A DNA stretch of 26,302 bases, taken from NCBI GenBank assembly GCA_910577755.1, contig CAJTNL010000021.1, positions 1-26,302 of the forward strand. Reading direction: 5' to 3'. This DNA is from an uncultured Eubacteriales bacterium (GTDB lineage: Bacteria > Bacillota > Clostridia > Oscillospirales > Acutalibacteraceae). Positions 7,776 to 14,796 of this stretch are shown here, in pieces. The first letter of the stretch is position 1; each line of letters begins with the position of its first letter. The notes below the pieces were generated by a model. It saw only the letters and a list, made by a program, of their open reading frames with translations. It had not been told where the DNA came from and did not search any database. The translations under genes and the position numbers were made by a program.

Positions 7776-8732
7776 TTATTCAGGAAGATCCATAGTAAAC
7801 GGTTTTGTTGCAGGATTGATTGCTTGAAACACGTAACCGTTTTCCTTGGCTTTTTGTATGATAGCAGGCAACTGCTCTAATGTTGCAACGGAATTATTAT
7901 CCATAGAAACAACTGTTTTCCCATTATTTAAAATTCCGTTCACAGTAGTATTGTAAACTTGTTGTCCTGATGTCCACTTATTACTGTCTCCGGAATCCAG
8001 ACTCCAGTCATGGTAAGTAAATCCGCGTCGTTCCATTTCTGCAGCAAGTTGTTTAATAATTGCCTTATTGTAGCCGTTTACGCTACCTCCTGCAAAACGG
8101 AATACAGTTGGCTTTTCACCTGTAGCCTGCGTAATTAAATCAAACACTTTGGCAAAATCCGCTAAATAATTATCTACTGAGGCATAAATTGTTTGATAGT
8201 CATATGTATCGGTTAACACACCGACCGTATGACCTTTCTGATAAATTTTTTGAATTTCTTGGGTCAAATATTCAACGGTATTTTCGTTGCAATAAATAAA
8301 AAAAGTGGCTTTCACATTTTGCTGTTCCAATACATCTAACAGTTGATCGGTTTGTGCAGACGGCGCATTATTAAACGTAAGATAAACTGATTTTTCTCCG
8401 GTCACCGCACCGACTTTTTCTACCTTTGGAACATACATGTTTGGATACAGCAATTCATAATCATTCGTGTAAGTCTGCATCGAAGCAACACTTTCTGTTT
8501 CTAATAGACTTTCCACAGCAGAAACGACGCTAACGCTTTCATTGCTTTGGTTTTGCTGCTGTTCCTGATCAAAAAACACAAAATACCATATTAACACACC
8601 AGCAACAGCAGCCAGCACTGCAGCAGATATTGAAACAATTAAAATAATATTTCTAATTGTATGCCTATCTCTGTCATATCTGGAATATCCCCTTTTATTA
8701 TTCCGGCGATACACCTGATTTTTTCTACCCAA
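7776..8732 (-). CDS. Membrane-anchored NodB-fold (polysaccharide deacetylase-like) protein, probably inactive
   Basis: 318 residues: a basic N-terminus (1-27), one membrane helix (about 28-54), a Gln/Ser/Glu-rich linker, then an extracytoplasmic NodB-like fold (about 113-305). Family landmarks are present, but the catalytic residues are not. The usual TFDDGP is TFNNAP (119-124), so both aspartates are Asn. The usual HxxxH keeps His168 (KGHTVG) but lacks the second His. RFAGGS (212-217) and DWSLDSGD (242-249) are conserved. The final MHD histidine motif reads SMDNN (276-280). Without the metal triad, deacetylation of peptidoglycan or chitin is unlikely; a binding or structural role is an inference. 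The start is TTG at 8732, with AAGGAAGTGA 5-7 nt upstream; an ATG at 8737 is out of frame. Confidence 0.85.
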   Translation of the reverse strand: MGRKNQVYRRNNKRGYSRYDRDRHTIRNIILIVSISAAVLAAVAGVLIWYFVFFDQEQQQNQSNESVSVVSAVESLLETESVASMQTYTNDYELLYPNMYVPKVEKVGAVTGEKSVYLTFNNAPSAQTDQLLDVLEQQNVKATFFIYCNENTVEYLTQEIQKIYQKGHTVGVLTDTYDYQTIYASVDNYLADFAKVFDLITQATGEKPTVFRFAGGSVNGYNKAIIKQLAAEMERRGFTYHDWSLDSGDSNKWTSGQQVYNTTVNGILNNGKTVVSMDNNSVATLEQLPAIIQKAKENGYVFQAINPATKPFTMDLPE

Positions 8733-8808
8733 CCCATCACTTCCTTATTATCCATTTTTATTCTGAATTGCGATTATTATACTATATAAAAGAATGATTT
8801 TCAATTTT

Positions 8809-9486
8809 TTACTTCTCATTAATTTTATGGTAACGCGCCTTAATTGCTTTAATTGGAATTCCCTCTTCTCTAAAACGCCGCTCATGCTCAGTGGTAATAT
8901 TGCCTTGGGGTGCTTTTCCATTTTCATATAAGTTCTCTATATGCCATAAAATTTCAAATCCACTTTCTTTTAAATAACGCATAGTGGATTGATACAACCC
9001 GCCATCATCCGTTTTAAAATGAATCTCTGCACCGTCTTGCATAAAAGTTTTATAAGCCTCTAATTGATTAGTATGTGTCAAACGTTTTTTATGATGTCTC
9101 ATTTTTGGCCATGGATTACAAAAATTGATATATACCCTGCCTATTCTATCTTTCAAATCTATTATTTGTAAAATACGTTCAATATCATAAGCAATTAACG
9201 CAATATTTTTCACTTTTCGGTTCTCACTCTCATAGCGAGTCTGAATATTTCTTCTGGCCACTCCTAGCACATCTGCACTTAAATCAATACCGATATAGTT
9301 AATTTCAGGATTATCAAAAGCAACCTCAGCTAGAAATACCCCTTTCCCACAACCTAACTCTAAATGTATTGGTTGAGAATTGGTAAACCACTGGTTCCAA
9401 TTGCCTTTTATTTTAACAGGTTCTTTTATAAAGTATGGACATACCTCTAACTCGGGTCTAGCCCATGCTTTTTTTCTCATTCTCAT
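8809..9486 (-). CDS. trmB: tRNA (guanine-46-N7)-methyltransferase TrmB
   Basis: SAM-dependent methyltransferase that makes m7G46 in the variable loop of tRNAs. 225 residues, normal length. SAM site LELGCGKG (42-49), acidic IGIDLS (65-70), and the family signature INFCNPWPKMRHHKKRLTH (about 120-138). The Asp of the usual DPWP is Asn here, possibly a lineage variant. The ATG at 9486 follows GGAGAAG. It is divergent from pyrB; a strong promoter (TCGACA-17-TATAAT) lies in the shared spacer. Confidence 0.95.
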   Translation of the reverse strand: MRMRKKAWARPELEVCPYFIKEPVKIKGNWNQWFTNSQPIHLELGCGKGVFLAEVAFDNPEINYIGIDLSADVLGVARRNIQTRYESENRKVKNIALIAYDIERILQIIDLKDRIGRVYINFCNPWPKMRHHKKRLTHTNQLEAYKTFMQDGAEIHFKTDDGGLYQSTMRYLKESGFEILWHIENLYENGKAPQGNITTEHERRFREEGIPIKAIKARYHKINEK

Positions 9487-9522
9487 GGTTATTTCTTCTC
9501 CAATGTTATAATCTTTTTAAAT

Positions 9523-9551
9523 ATTATAACAAACAATTTTAAAGTTGTCGA
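9523..9551 (-). promoter_or_regulatory. trmB promoter
   Basis: Minus strand TCGACA (9546-9551), 17 bp spacer, TATAAT (9523-9528). Five of six and six of six matches to sigma-A consensus. Confidence 0.65.
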
Positions 9552-9604
9552 TGATACGAAAGTATAAGTAAATTTTAAAAAATATATATTTTTTGTAAAA
9601 ACCC

Positions 9605-9633
9605 TTGCTATTTTATATATATAGCAGTATAAT
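9605..9633 (+). promoter_or_regulatory. pyrB promoter with internal dyad
   Basis: TTGCTA (9605-9610), 17 bp spacer, TATAAT (9628-9633). A dyad TGCTAT (9606-9611) / ATAGCA (9621-9626) spans the spacer and could be an operator, though no known regulator site is recognised. The leader of about 50 nt has no PyrR-type attenuator. Confidence 0.6.
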
Positions 9634-9691
9634 ATATTGAATTTTGTTATGAATACAATAAAACTATAAATTTGAATAGAGGAGGAAATTT

Positions 9692-10618
9692 ATGAAACAC
9701 ATTATTACCCCATTGGATTTGTCTATTAAAGAAATGGACAGTTATTTGGATTTAGCCGATCGTATCATGGCAGCCCCTAAAAAGTTTTCCCATGTTTGCG
9801 ACGGTAAAAAATTAGCTACTCTATTCTATGAGCCAAGTACACGCACCAGATTAAGCTTTGAAGCCGCAATGCTAAATTTGGGAGGCAGTGTACTTGGCTT
9901 TTCTTCTTCTGAAAGTAGCTCTGCAACCAAGGGAGAAAATGTTGCGGATACCATACGAGTCATTTCAAGTTTTGCTGACATCTGCGCTATACGCCATCCA
10001 AAAGAAGGGGCTCCAATGGTCGCCGCACAGTATTCAAAAATACCGGTAGTCAATGCTGGCGACGGAGGACACCAACATCCAACACAAACATTAACGGATA
10101 TTTTAACCATTCGTGCGTTAAAGGGCAGACTACAAGGCTTAACAGTAGGGCTATGCGGAGACTTAAAATTTGGAAGAACAGCCCACTCGCTTATAACAAC
10201 ACTAGCCCGTTATGCCAATATTCGGTTTGTGCTGATTTCCCCCTTAGAATTAAAGATTCCTGATTACATACGTGATACAACATTAATACAAAAAAATATA
10301 CCATTTCAAGAAGTAGAGCGTTTGGAGAATATAATTGGGGATTTAGATGTATTGTATATGACTCGCGTACAAAGAGAACGATTCTTTAATGAAGAAGATT
10401 ATGTACGCCTAAAAGACAGCTATATTCTAGATATGGCAAAAATGAATCTTGCAAAGAAAGATATGATTGTATTGCATCCGTTACCGCGTGTAAACGAAAT
10501 AGCAACGGAGGTTGACCAGGACCCACGCGCCGTTTACTTTGAGCAAGTGCAGTACGGCGTATACATACGTATGGCGCTAATTATGAAATTACTGGAGGTA
10601 GATGATATTGAACGTTGA
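9692..10618 (+). CDS. pyrB: Aspartate carbamoyltransferase catalytic chain PyrB
   Basis: Joins carbamoyl phosphate and aspartate to carbamoyl-aspartate, the committed step of pyrimidine synthesis. 308 residues, normal length. Carbamoyl-phosphate site FYEPSTRTRLSFE (STRTR at 49-53), the Lys80 loop (SSATKGEN), HPTQ at 129-132, and the C-terminal HPLPRVNEI that binds aspartate. The ATG at 9692 follows AGAGGAGG. It overlaps pyrI by 17 bp, so the two chains are translationally coupled and should form a holoenzyme. Confidence 0.97.
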   Translation: MKHIITPLDLSIKEMDSYLDLADRIMAAPKKFSHVCDGKKLATLFYEPSTRTRLSFEAAMLNLGGSVLGFSSSESSSATKGENVADTIRVISSFADICAIRHPKEGAPMVAAQYSKIPVVNAGDGGHQHPTQTLTDILTIRALKGRLQGLTVGLCGDLKFGRTAHSLITTLARYANIRFVLISPLELKIPDYIRDTTLIQKNIPFQEVERLENIIGDLDVLYMTRVQRERFFNEEDYVRLKDSYILDMAKMNLAKKDMIVLHPLPRVNEIATEVDQDPRAVYFEQVQYGVYIRMALIMKLLEVDDIER

Positions 10619-11030
10619 CAGTTTAAAAAAAGGCATTGTCATTGACCATATTAAAGCAGGTAGCTGTATGGATATTTACAAATATCTAGAGCTTGATAAA
10701 ATGGATTGCAGCGTGGCAATTATCAAAAATGCAAAAAGTAATGCTATGGGCAAAAAAGACATCATCAAAGTTGAAGGACTTTTAGATATTGACCTGGATG
10801 TTTTGGGGTTTATCGACTGTAATATTACAGTAAATATTATTGATAACGGAAATATCATTGAAAAGAAAAAACTAACCATGCCTGAAATCATACGTAACGT
10901 AGTTTCATGTAAAAATCCTCGCTGCATTACATCTATTGAACGCGGTATTGAGCAGGTATTTAAATTAACCGATAAAGAACAACACACCTATCGTTGTGTA
11001 TATTGCGAACAAAAATATGAACAAAAATAA
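10602..11030 (+). CDS. pyrI: Aspartate carbamoyltransferase regulatory chain PyrI
   Basis: Allosteric subunit that binds nucleotides and lets ATP/CTP tune PyrB. 142 residues. N-terminal nucleotide domain (GIVIDHIKAGSCMDIYKYL), then a zinc domain with Cys103, Cys108, Cys132 and Cys135 (CKNPRC and CVYC), which makes contact with PyrB. Start choice: the ATG at 10602 lies only 3 nt after GGAGG, while an in-frame TTG at 10608 has 9-nt spacing and would give MNVDSLKKG; the TTG may be the true start. The stop codon lies inside the terminator stem shared with the feoB end. Confidence 0.95.
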   Translation: MILNVDSLKKGIVIDHIKAGSCMDIYKYLELDKMDCSVAIIKNAKSNAMGKKDIIKVEGLLDIDLDVLGFIDCNITVNIIDNGNIIEKKKLTMPEIIRNVVSCKNPRCITSIERGIEQVFKLTDKEQHTYRCVYCEQKYEQK

Positions 11031-11063
11031 TAAAGACCTGCAACTCACAGGTCTTTATTATTA
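11027..11063. terminator. Bidirectional terminator carrying both stop codons (pyrI / feoB)
   Basis: 15-bp perfect arms 11027-11041 and 11049-11063 around the loop CAACTCA. The pyrI TAA (11028-11030) and the feoB TAA (11061-11063) lie within opposite arms, so one hairpin ends both convergent transcripts. Confidence 0.85.
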
Positions 11064-11849
11064 CAGCCAGCCAAATAACCTTGCAACGGTTGCAATAATA
11101 AAACATAAAGCAAACCCAGTCACAGTGGGCAATAAAAAACCGATTGCCGTCCACTTCCAGCTCTTTGTCTCTTTTTTAATAGAAAGACATGTAGTAGAAC
11201 ATGGCCAGTGCACCAATGAAAATACAATCACGCATAATCCTGTAACCCACGTCCAATTATTTGCAATCAACAGTTCTTTTAATGCTGTTAAGTCACTAAA
11301 CTCGGCTAATGTTCCGGTAGACATATACGTCATAACCATAATTGGTACGACAATTTCATTGGCAGGAAAGCCTAAGATAAAGGCAAATAAAATCGTACCA
11401 TCAAGACCAATCAATTTACCAACCGGGTCTAAAAATGACGCACAATGCGCTAGAAGTGTAGTATCCCCTGCCGTAACATTGGCTAAAACCCAAATCAACA
11501 ATCCCGCAGGTGCCGCTACCACAGCTGCTCTGCCTAAAACAAAAATTGTTCGGTCTAATAACGATCTAACGATTACCTTACCTATTTGCGGTCTACGATA
11601 AGGCGGCAATTCTAACGTAAAAGAAGAAGGTACGCCTTTGAGCACTGTTTTAGATAAAAACTTACTCATAACAAAAGTAATAAATACACCCAATACAATT
11701 ACACCAGTTAACATTAAAGTTGACAGCAGGGAGCCTGTAAAGCCCGTTGCAATACCGCCTACAAAAAACATGGTAATGATAGATATCATAGTCGGAAAAC
11801 CACCACCATATTCAGCGCAACTTTTATACGGTATGTCTGCTGAAAACAA
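11061..11849 (-). CDS. feoB: FeoB C-terminal fragment (feoB interrupted)
   Basis: Carries the second half of the Fe(II) transporter membrane domain: FPTMISIITMFFVGG (from residue 18), LELPPYRRPQIGKV, GLDGTILFAFILGFPANEIVVPIM, and the C-terminal helices with LVHWPCSTTC. The first 17 codons are not FeoB; they are encoded by the inserted element. True FeoB sequence starts at the TTT codon at 11798. As an open frame it begins at a TTG (11849) with no ribosome binding site, so translation as a separate polypeptide is doubtful. Joined to the fragment at 14833-16242 it gives a continuous FeoB of about 715 residues. It lacks the G domain and the first helices, so it should not transport iron alone. 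Confidence 0.92.
   Translation of the reverse strand: MFSADIPYKSCAEYGGGFPTMISIITMFFVGGIATGFTGSLLSTLMLTGVIVLGVFITFVMSKFLSKTVLKGVPSSFTLELPPYRRPQIGKVIVRSLLDRTIFVLGRAAVVAAPAGLLIWVLANVTAGDTTLLAHCASFLDPVGKLIGLDGTILFAFILGFPANEIVVPIMVMTYMSTGTLAEFSDLTALKELLIANNWTWVTGLCVIVFSLVHWPCSTTCLSIKKETKSWKWTAIGFLLPTVTGFALCFIIATVARLFGWL
11784..11815. other. Attachment site (junction at the uppP end)
   Basis: Chromosomal side CATAGTCGGA, core AA (11797-11798), element side ACCACCACCATATTC. The chromosomal side encodes FeoB PTM on the minus strand. Serine-integrase sites have a central 2-bp core with imperfectly symmetrical arms, which fits. Confidence 0.7.
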
Positions 11850-11891
11850 ATACAGCGTATGATAAAAATATTTTTATATATACAATATTAT

Positions 11892-11921
11892 GGTATATCT
11901 TCCCATTCGGCAAGACGTCAA
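11892..11921 (-). promoter_or_regulatory. Possible outward promoter toward the feoB C-terminal fragment
   Basis: Minus strand TTGACG (11916-11921), 18 bp spacer, TATACC (11892-11897). It lies inside the element and would transcribe the distal feoB fragment. The -10 is weak, and there is no ribosome binding site before the TTG at 11849. Confidence 0.3.
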
Positions 11922-12040
11922 CACAACTTAACATTTTTCACCAGTCCGTATTATGCAAGGTAATATGAAACCCTACTCTCATGCAATAACAATATAATGC
12001 ATTTTTGATGTCATATGGATAATTAAAGGAGAATTACAGT

Positions 12041-12874
12041 ATGATCTTTATTGAAATTCTAAAGGCAATTTTTTTGGGTATTGTAGAAGGTATTACTGAG
12101 TGGCTTCCTATCAGCAGTACCGGCCACATGATTCTAGTGGATGAATTCATCAAACTGAATGTATCAAAAGAATTTCTCGATATGTTCTTTGTGGTAATCC
12201 AACTAGGCGCTATTTTAGCTGTACTTGTACTATATTTTAACAAGCTAAACCCTTTTTCTCGCCAAAAAACTGTCTGTCAGCGAAATCAAACATGGTCGCT
12301 TTGGTTTAAAGTTATTATTGCTTGTATACCTGCAGCCGTTATTGGACTAATTTTTGATGACAACATTAATCAACTATTTTTTAACGCACAAACCATTGCT
12401 GCAACACTGATTATATATGGCGTACTCTTTATTGTTGTAGAAATTTTCAATCGCAGACGAAAACCCAAAGTGCGCGAATTATCTCAATTACCTTATTCCA
12501 CGGTCTTGTATATTGGCATTTTTCAATTGCTGGCGCTGATTCCCGGTACCTCCCGCTCAGGCATCACTATTATCAGCGCATTACTTCTTGGTGCCTCTCG
12601 TTTTGCAGCTGCCGAATTTACTTTCTTTCTAGCTATTCCTATCATGGTCGGTGCAAGTCTCTTAAAGCTTATAAAATTCGGTTTTTCCTATACCGGACTT
12701 GAAATTACGGTTTTAATTACCGGCGTTCTAACAGCTTTTCTGGTATCTGTTCTTGCCATTAAATTTTTAATGAAATATATCAAAAAACACGACTTTAAAA
12801 TATTCGGTTTATACCGTATCTTACTGGGTATCGCCGTGATTATTTACTTCTCTATTGCAGGCTTCCCGCAATAG
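12041..12874 (+). CDS. uppP: Undecaprenyl-diphosphatase UppP (BacA family), cargo of the element
   Basis: Integral membrane enzyme that recycles undecaprenyl diphosphate to the monophosphate lipid carrier for peptidoglycan and other wall polymers; extra copies are known to raise bacitracin tolerance. 277 residues with about eight hydrophobic helices. The two active-site motifs are intact: GIVEGITEWLPISSTGH (13-29) and PGTSRSG (168-174). The ATG at 12041 has AAGGAG 9 nt upstream. A TATAAT (11993-11998) lies ahead of it, but no good -35 box is visible. It is bracketed by the attachment sites, so it travels with the element rather than belonging to the feo operon. A hairpin terminator follows 15 nt after the stop. 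Confidence 0.95.
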   Translation: MIFIEILKAIFLGIVEGITEWLPISSTGHMILVDEFIKLNVSKEFLDMFFVVIQLGAILAVLVLYFNKLNPFSRQKTVCQRNQTWSLWFKVIIACIPAAVIGLIFDDNINQLFFNAQTIAATLIIYGVLFIVVEIFNRRRKPKVRELSQLPYSTVLYIGIFQLLALIPGTSRSGITIISALLLGASRFAAAEFTFFLAIPIMVGASLLKLIKFGFSYTGLEITVLITGVLTAFLVSVLAIKFLMKYIKKHDFKIFGLYRILLGIAVIIYFSIAGFPQ

Positions 12875-12888
12875 GATGAAGTTAAGAC

Positions 12889-12918
12889 AAAAAGGTACAT
12901 TCTATTGTGTGCCTTTTT
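12889..12918. terminator. Bidirectional terminator between uppP and the 57-codon gene
   Basis: Arms 12889-12899 (AAAAAGGTACA) and 12908-12918 (TGTGCCTTTTT) with one T-G wobble and an 8-nt loop. T tracts flank both sides, so it can stop transcription from both directions. The stop codon of the small minus-strand gene lies in the loop. Confidence 0.75.
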
Positions 12919-13075
12919 TTATGTCTCTATTGTTCGTAAGGTCAACCATGACTTGTTCATTGCAATTGACACAGTATACTATCATATCATATAGCCATCT
13001 ATTGAACGTCTGTAATTCCTTTTCATTCATAACTGTTTGTGTTACAACCATAGATAGTTTCTTGATTCGTTTCAA
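12902..13075 (-). CDS. Small 57-residue protein of the element, unknown function
   Basis: TTG start at 13075-13073, with AAAGGGGAG 6 nt upstream, and TAG at 12904-12902. The protein starts MKRIKKLSMVVTQTV, is basic at the N-terminus, contains NRWLYDMIVYCVNCNEQ (about 25-41, a CxxC pair) and ends NNRDIKKGTQ. I do not recognise the family. The case for a real gene is the ribosome binding site, the open frame that ends exactly in a shared terminator, and the tidy convergent/divergent layout with uppP and the recombinase. Being a small gene divergent from a serine recombinase, it could be a recombination directionality factor or a regulator; that is speculation. An overlapping plus-strand frame (12855-13145) has no such support. 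Confidence 0.6.
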   Translation of the reverse strand: MKRIKKLSMVVTQTVMNEKELQTFNRWLYDMIVYCVNCNEQVMVDLTNNRDIKKGTQ

Positions 13076-13197
13076 TGTTAACTCCCCTTTTTCAAAGCTT
13101 ATGCCGCAAGCAGAATGTCCAATACATTTTAAAGTAATGGTTTAAAACTACTTTATCTGTCATACAGTTTATCAAAGGAATAAAGGCAGGTGTATCT

Positions 13198-14796
13198 ATG
13201 AAAATTGCGATTTATAGCAGAAAATCTGTCGCTACTGGAAAACGGGAATCCATTGAAAATCAAATTGAAATGTGCAAGCAATATATTTCATCCTATCTGT
13301 CCCCTTTGTCTTCACATACCGTCTCAATATATGAAGACGAAGGATATTCTGCTAAAAATATGGATAGACCCCAATTTCAACAAATGCTACAAGATATACG
13401 CAAACAATCTTTTGATTATCTTATATGCTATCGTTTAGACCGTATCAGCCGCAGTGTTAGTGATTTTGCCGGATTGGTAGAGGAATTAAACCAACTTGGC
13501 ATTGCGTTTATTTGCATTAAGGAAAAATTTGATACTTCTACTCCCATGGGAAAAGCCATGATGTATATCGCCTCAGTTTTTGCCCAGCTCGAACGCGAAA
13601 CCATTGCCGAACGTGTAAGAGACAATATGTTTATGCTAGCACGCAGCGGCCGTTGGTTAGGAGGCACTACCCCCACTGGCTATACGGCATGTCATAAACA
13701 AACTATATCGGTAGATGGACATATAAAAAATACTTGTCAATTAACAGCCAATTGGAAAGAGCTTGCAATCGTCTCGTCTATTTATCAAGATTTTTTCAAA
13801 TATCATTCTCTCACGGCAGTCGTAAATTCTACAAAAAAACGAAATTACAAAACGCGCACAGGCAAGGATTTCTCCATAACTTCTATAAAAGAAATTCTAC
13901 AAAATCCTGTTTACTGTATAGCTGATATAAATGCATATGAATATTTTGCAGATCAGCAAACTGATGTTTGCTTTGCTCCCGAAAACTGTTCCAACACTTT
14001 AGGACTACTTACTTATCACAAACGAGACTATAGCCACAATGCGAAACGACTGCCGGTATCACAATGGATTGTTGCAATCGGTCAGCATACCGGTATTATT
14101 TCAGGCAGCGATTGGGTTCGCGCACAGCAGCTTTTACATAAAAACAAAAAGCATAGTACTAAACGAAAGGCAGGCAATCAATATGCTTTACTCTCCGGTA
14201 TTTTAACCTGCGGACAATGCGGAGAAATCATGCTGGCAAAAGCACGCAGTAACCACCCTACTGCCTTTGATTACATTTGCCGTCAAAAACTGCATAAAAA
14301 CCAAACTTGCAGCTGCAACAATTTAAATGGTACTTTAGCAGATCAACATGTATTGAAAACATTACTGAACAACATTCAGCTGTATCAGGATTACGAGCTA
14401 CTTTCCGATTTACTACAACAAAAAAAAAATACACAATCATCGCTAAAGGGACAGTACCATGAACAGTTAAAAGAAATTGAAAAGCAACAGGAACGTTTAT
14501 TGTCTTATATGACACACGAAACCTTTGAATTATTTTCTACGTCTATTATCAATCAAAAACTGGAGCAATTAGAACAGGAACGTCTACAATTAAAACATAC
14601 GGTATTAACCCCAAGCTCACAATTGGATATCTCCATACAATCTATACAAACAATTTGTGAAAATCCATCATATTTGCAAAACAAACTAACCCTGCAACAA
14701 AAAAGAGAACTAATTGAAATCATGGTAACCTCAGTTACATGGAACCAACCTATATTACATCTCACATGCAAAATTCCTGTACAAAACAAACTATAA
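13198..14796 (+). CDS. Large serine recombinase (integrase) of the element
   Basis: 532 residues. N-terminal resolvase-type catalytic domain (1-150): IAIYSRKS with catalytic Ser10, the Arg-rich CYRLDRISRS (77-86), and TPMGKAMMYIASVFAQLERETIAERVRDNM leading into the long helix. Recombinase DNA-binding domain (about 157-310, TPTGYTACHK onward). Zinc ribbon with Cys338, Cys341, Cys361 and Cys371/373. Coiled-coil segment (about 403-470, QLKEIEKQQERLL and NQKLEQLEQERLQLK), which in this class controls synapsis and directionality. All domains look intact. The ATG at 13198 follows AGGCAGG. The stop is 35 bp from the attachment core, the normal position for an integrase gene. Its 3' end overlaps the feoB fragment frame on the opposite strand by 6 bp. 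Confidence 0.95.
   Translation: MKIAIYSRKSVATGKRESIENQIEMCKQYISSYLSPLSSHTVSIYEDEGYSAKNMDRPQFQQMLQDIRKQSFDYLICYRLDRISRSVSDFAGLVEELNQLGIAFICIKEKFDTSTPMGKAMMYIASVFAQLERETIAERVRDNMFMLARSGRWLGGTTPTGYTACHKQTISVDGHIKNTCQLTANWKELAIVSSIYQDFFKYHSLTAVVNSTKKRNYKTRTGKDFSITSIKEILQNPVYCIADINAYEYFADQQTDVCFAPENCSNTLGLLTYHKRDYSHNAKRLPVSQWIVAIGQHTGIISGSDWVRAQQLLHKNKKHSTKRKAGNQYALLSGILTCGQCGEIMLAKARSNHPTAFDYICRQKLHKNQTCSCNNLNGTLADQHVLKTLLNNIQLYQDYELLSDLLQQKKNTQSSLKGQYHEQLKEIEKQQERLLSYMTHETFELFSTSIINQKLEQLEQERLQLKHTVLTPSSQLDISIQSIQTICENPSYLQNKLTLQQKRELIEIMVTSVTWNQPILHLTCKIPVQNKL

Noticed and set aside
12855..13145. 96-codon plus-strand frame between uppP and the recombinase
   Set aside because: It starts inside uppP, has no ribosome binding site, runs through the uppP terminator and opposes the better-supported minus-strand small gene.
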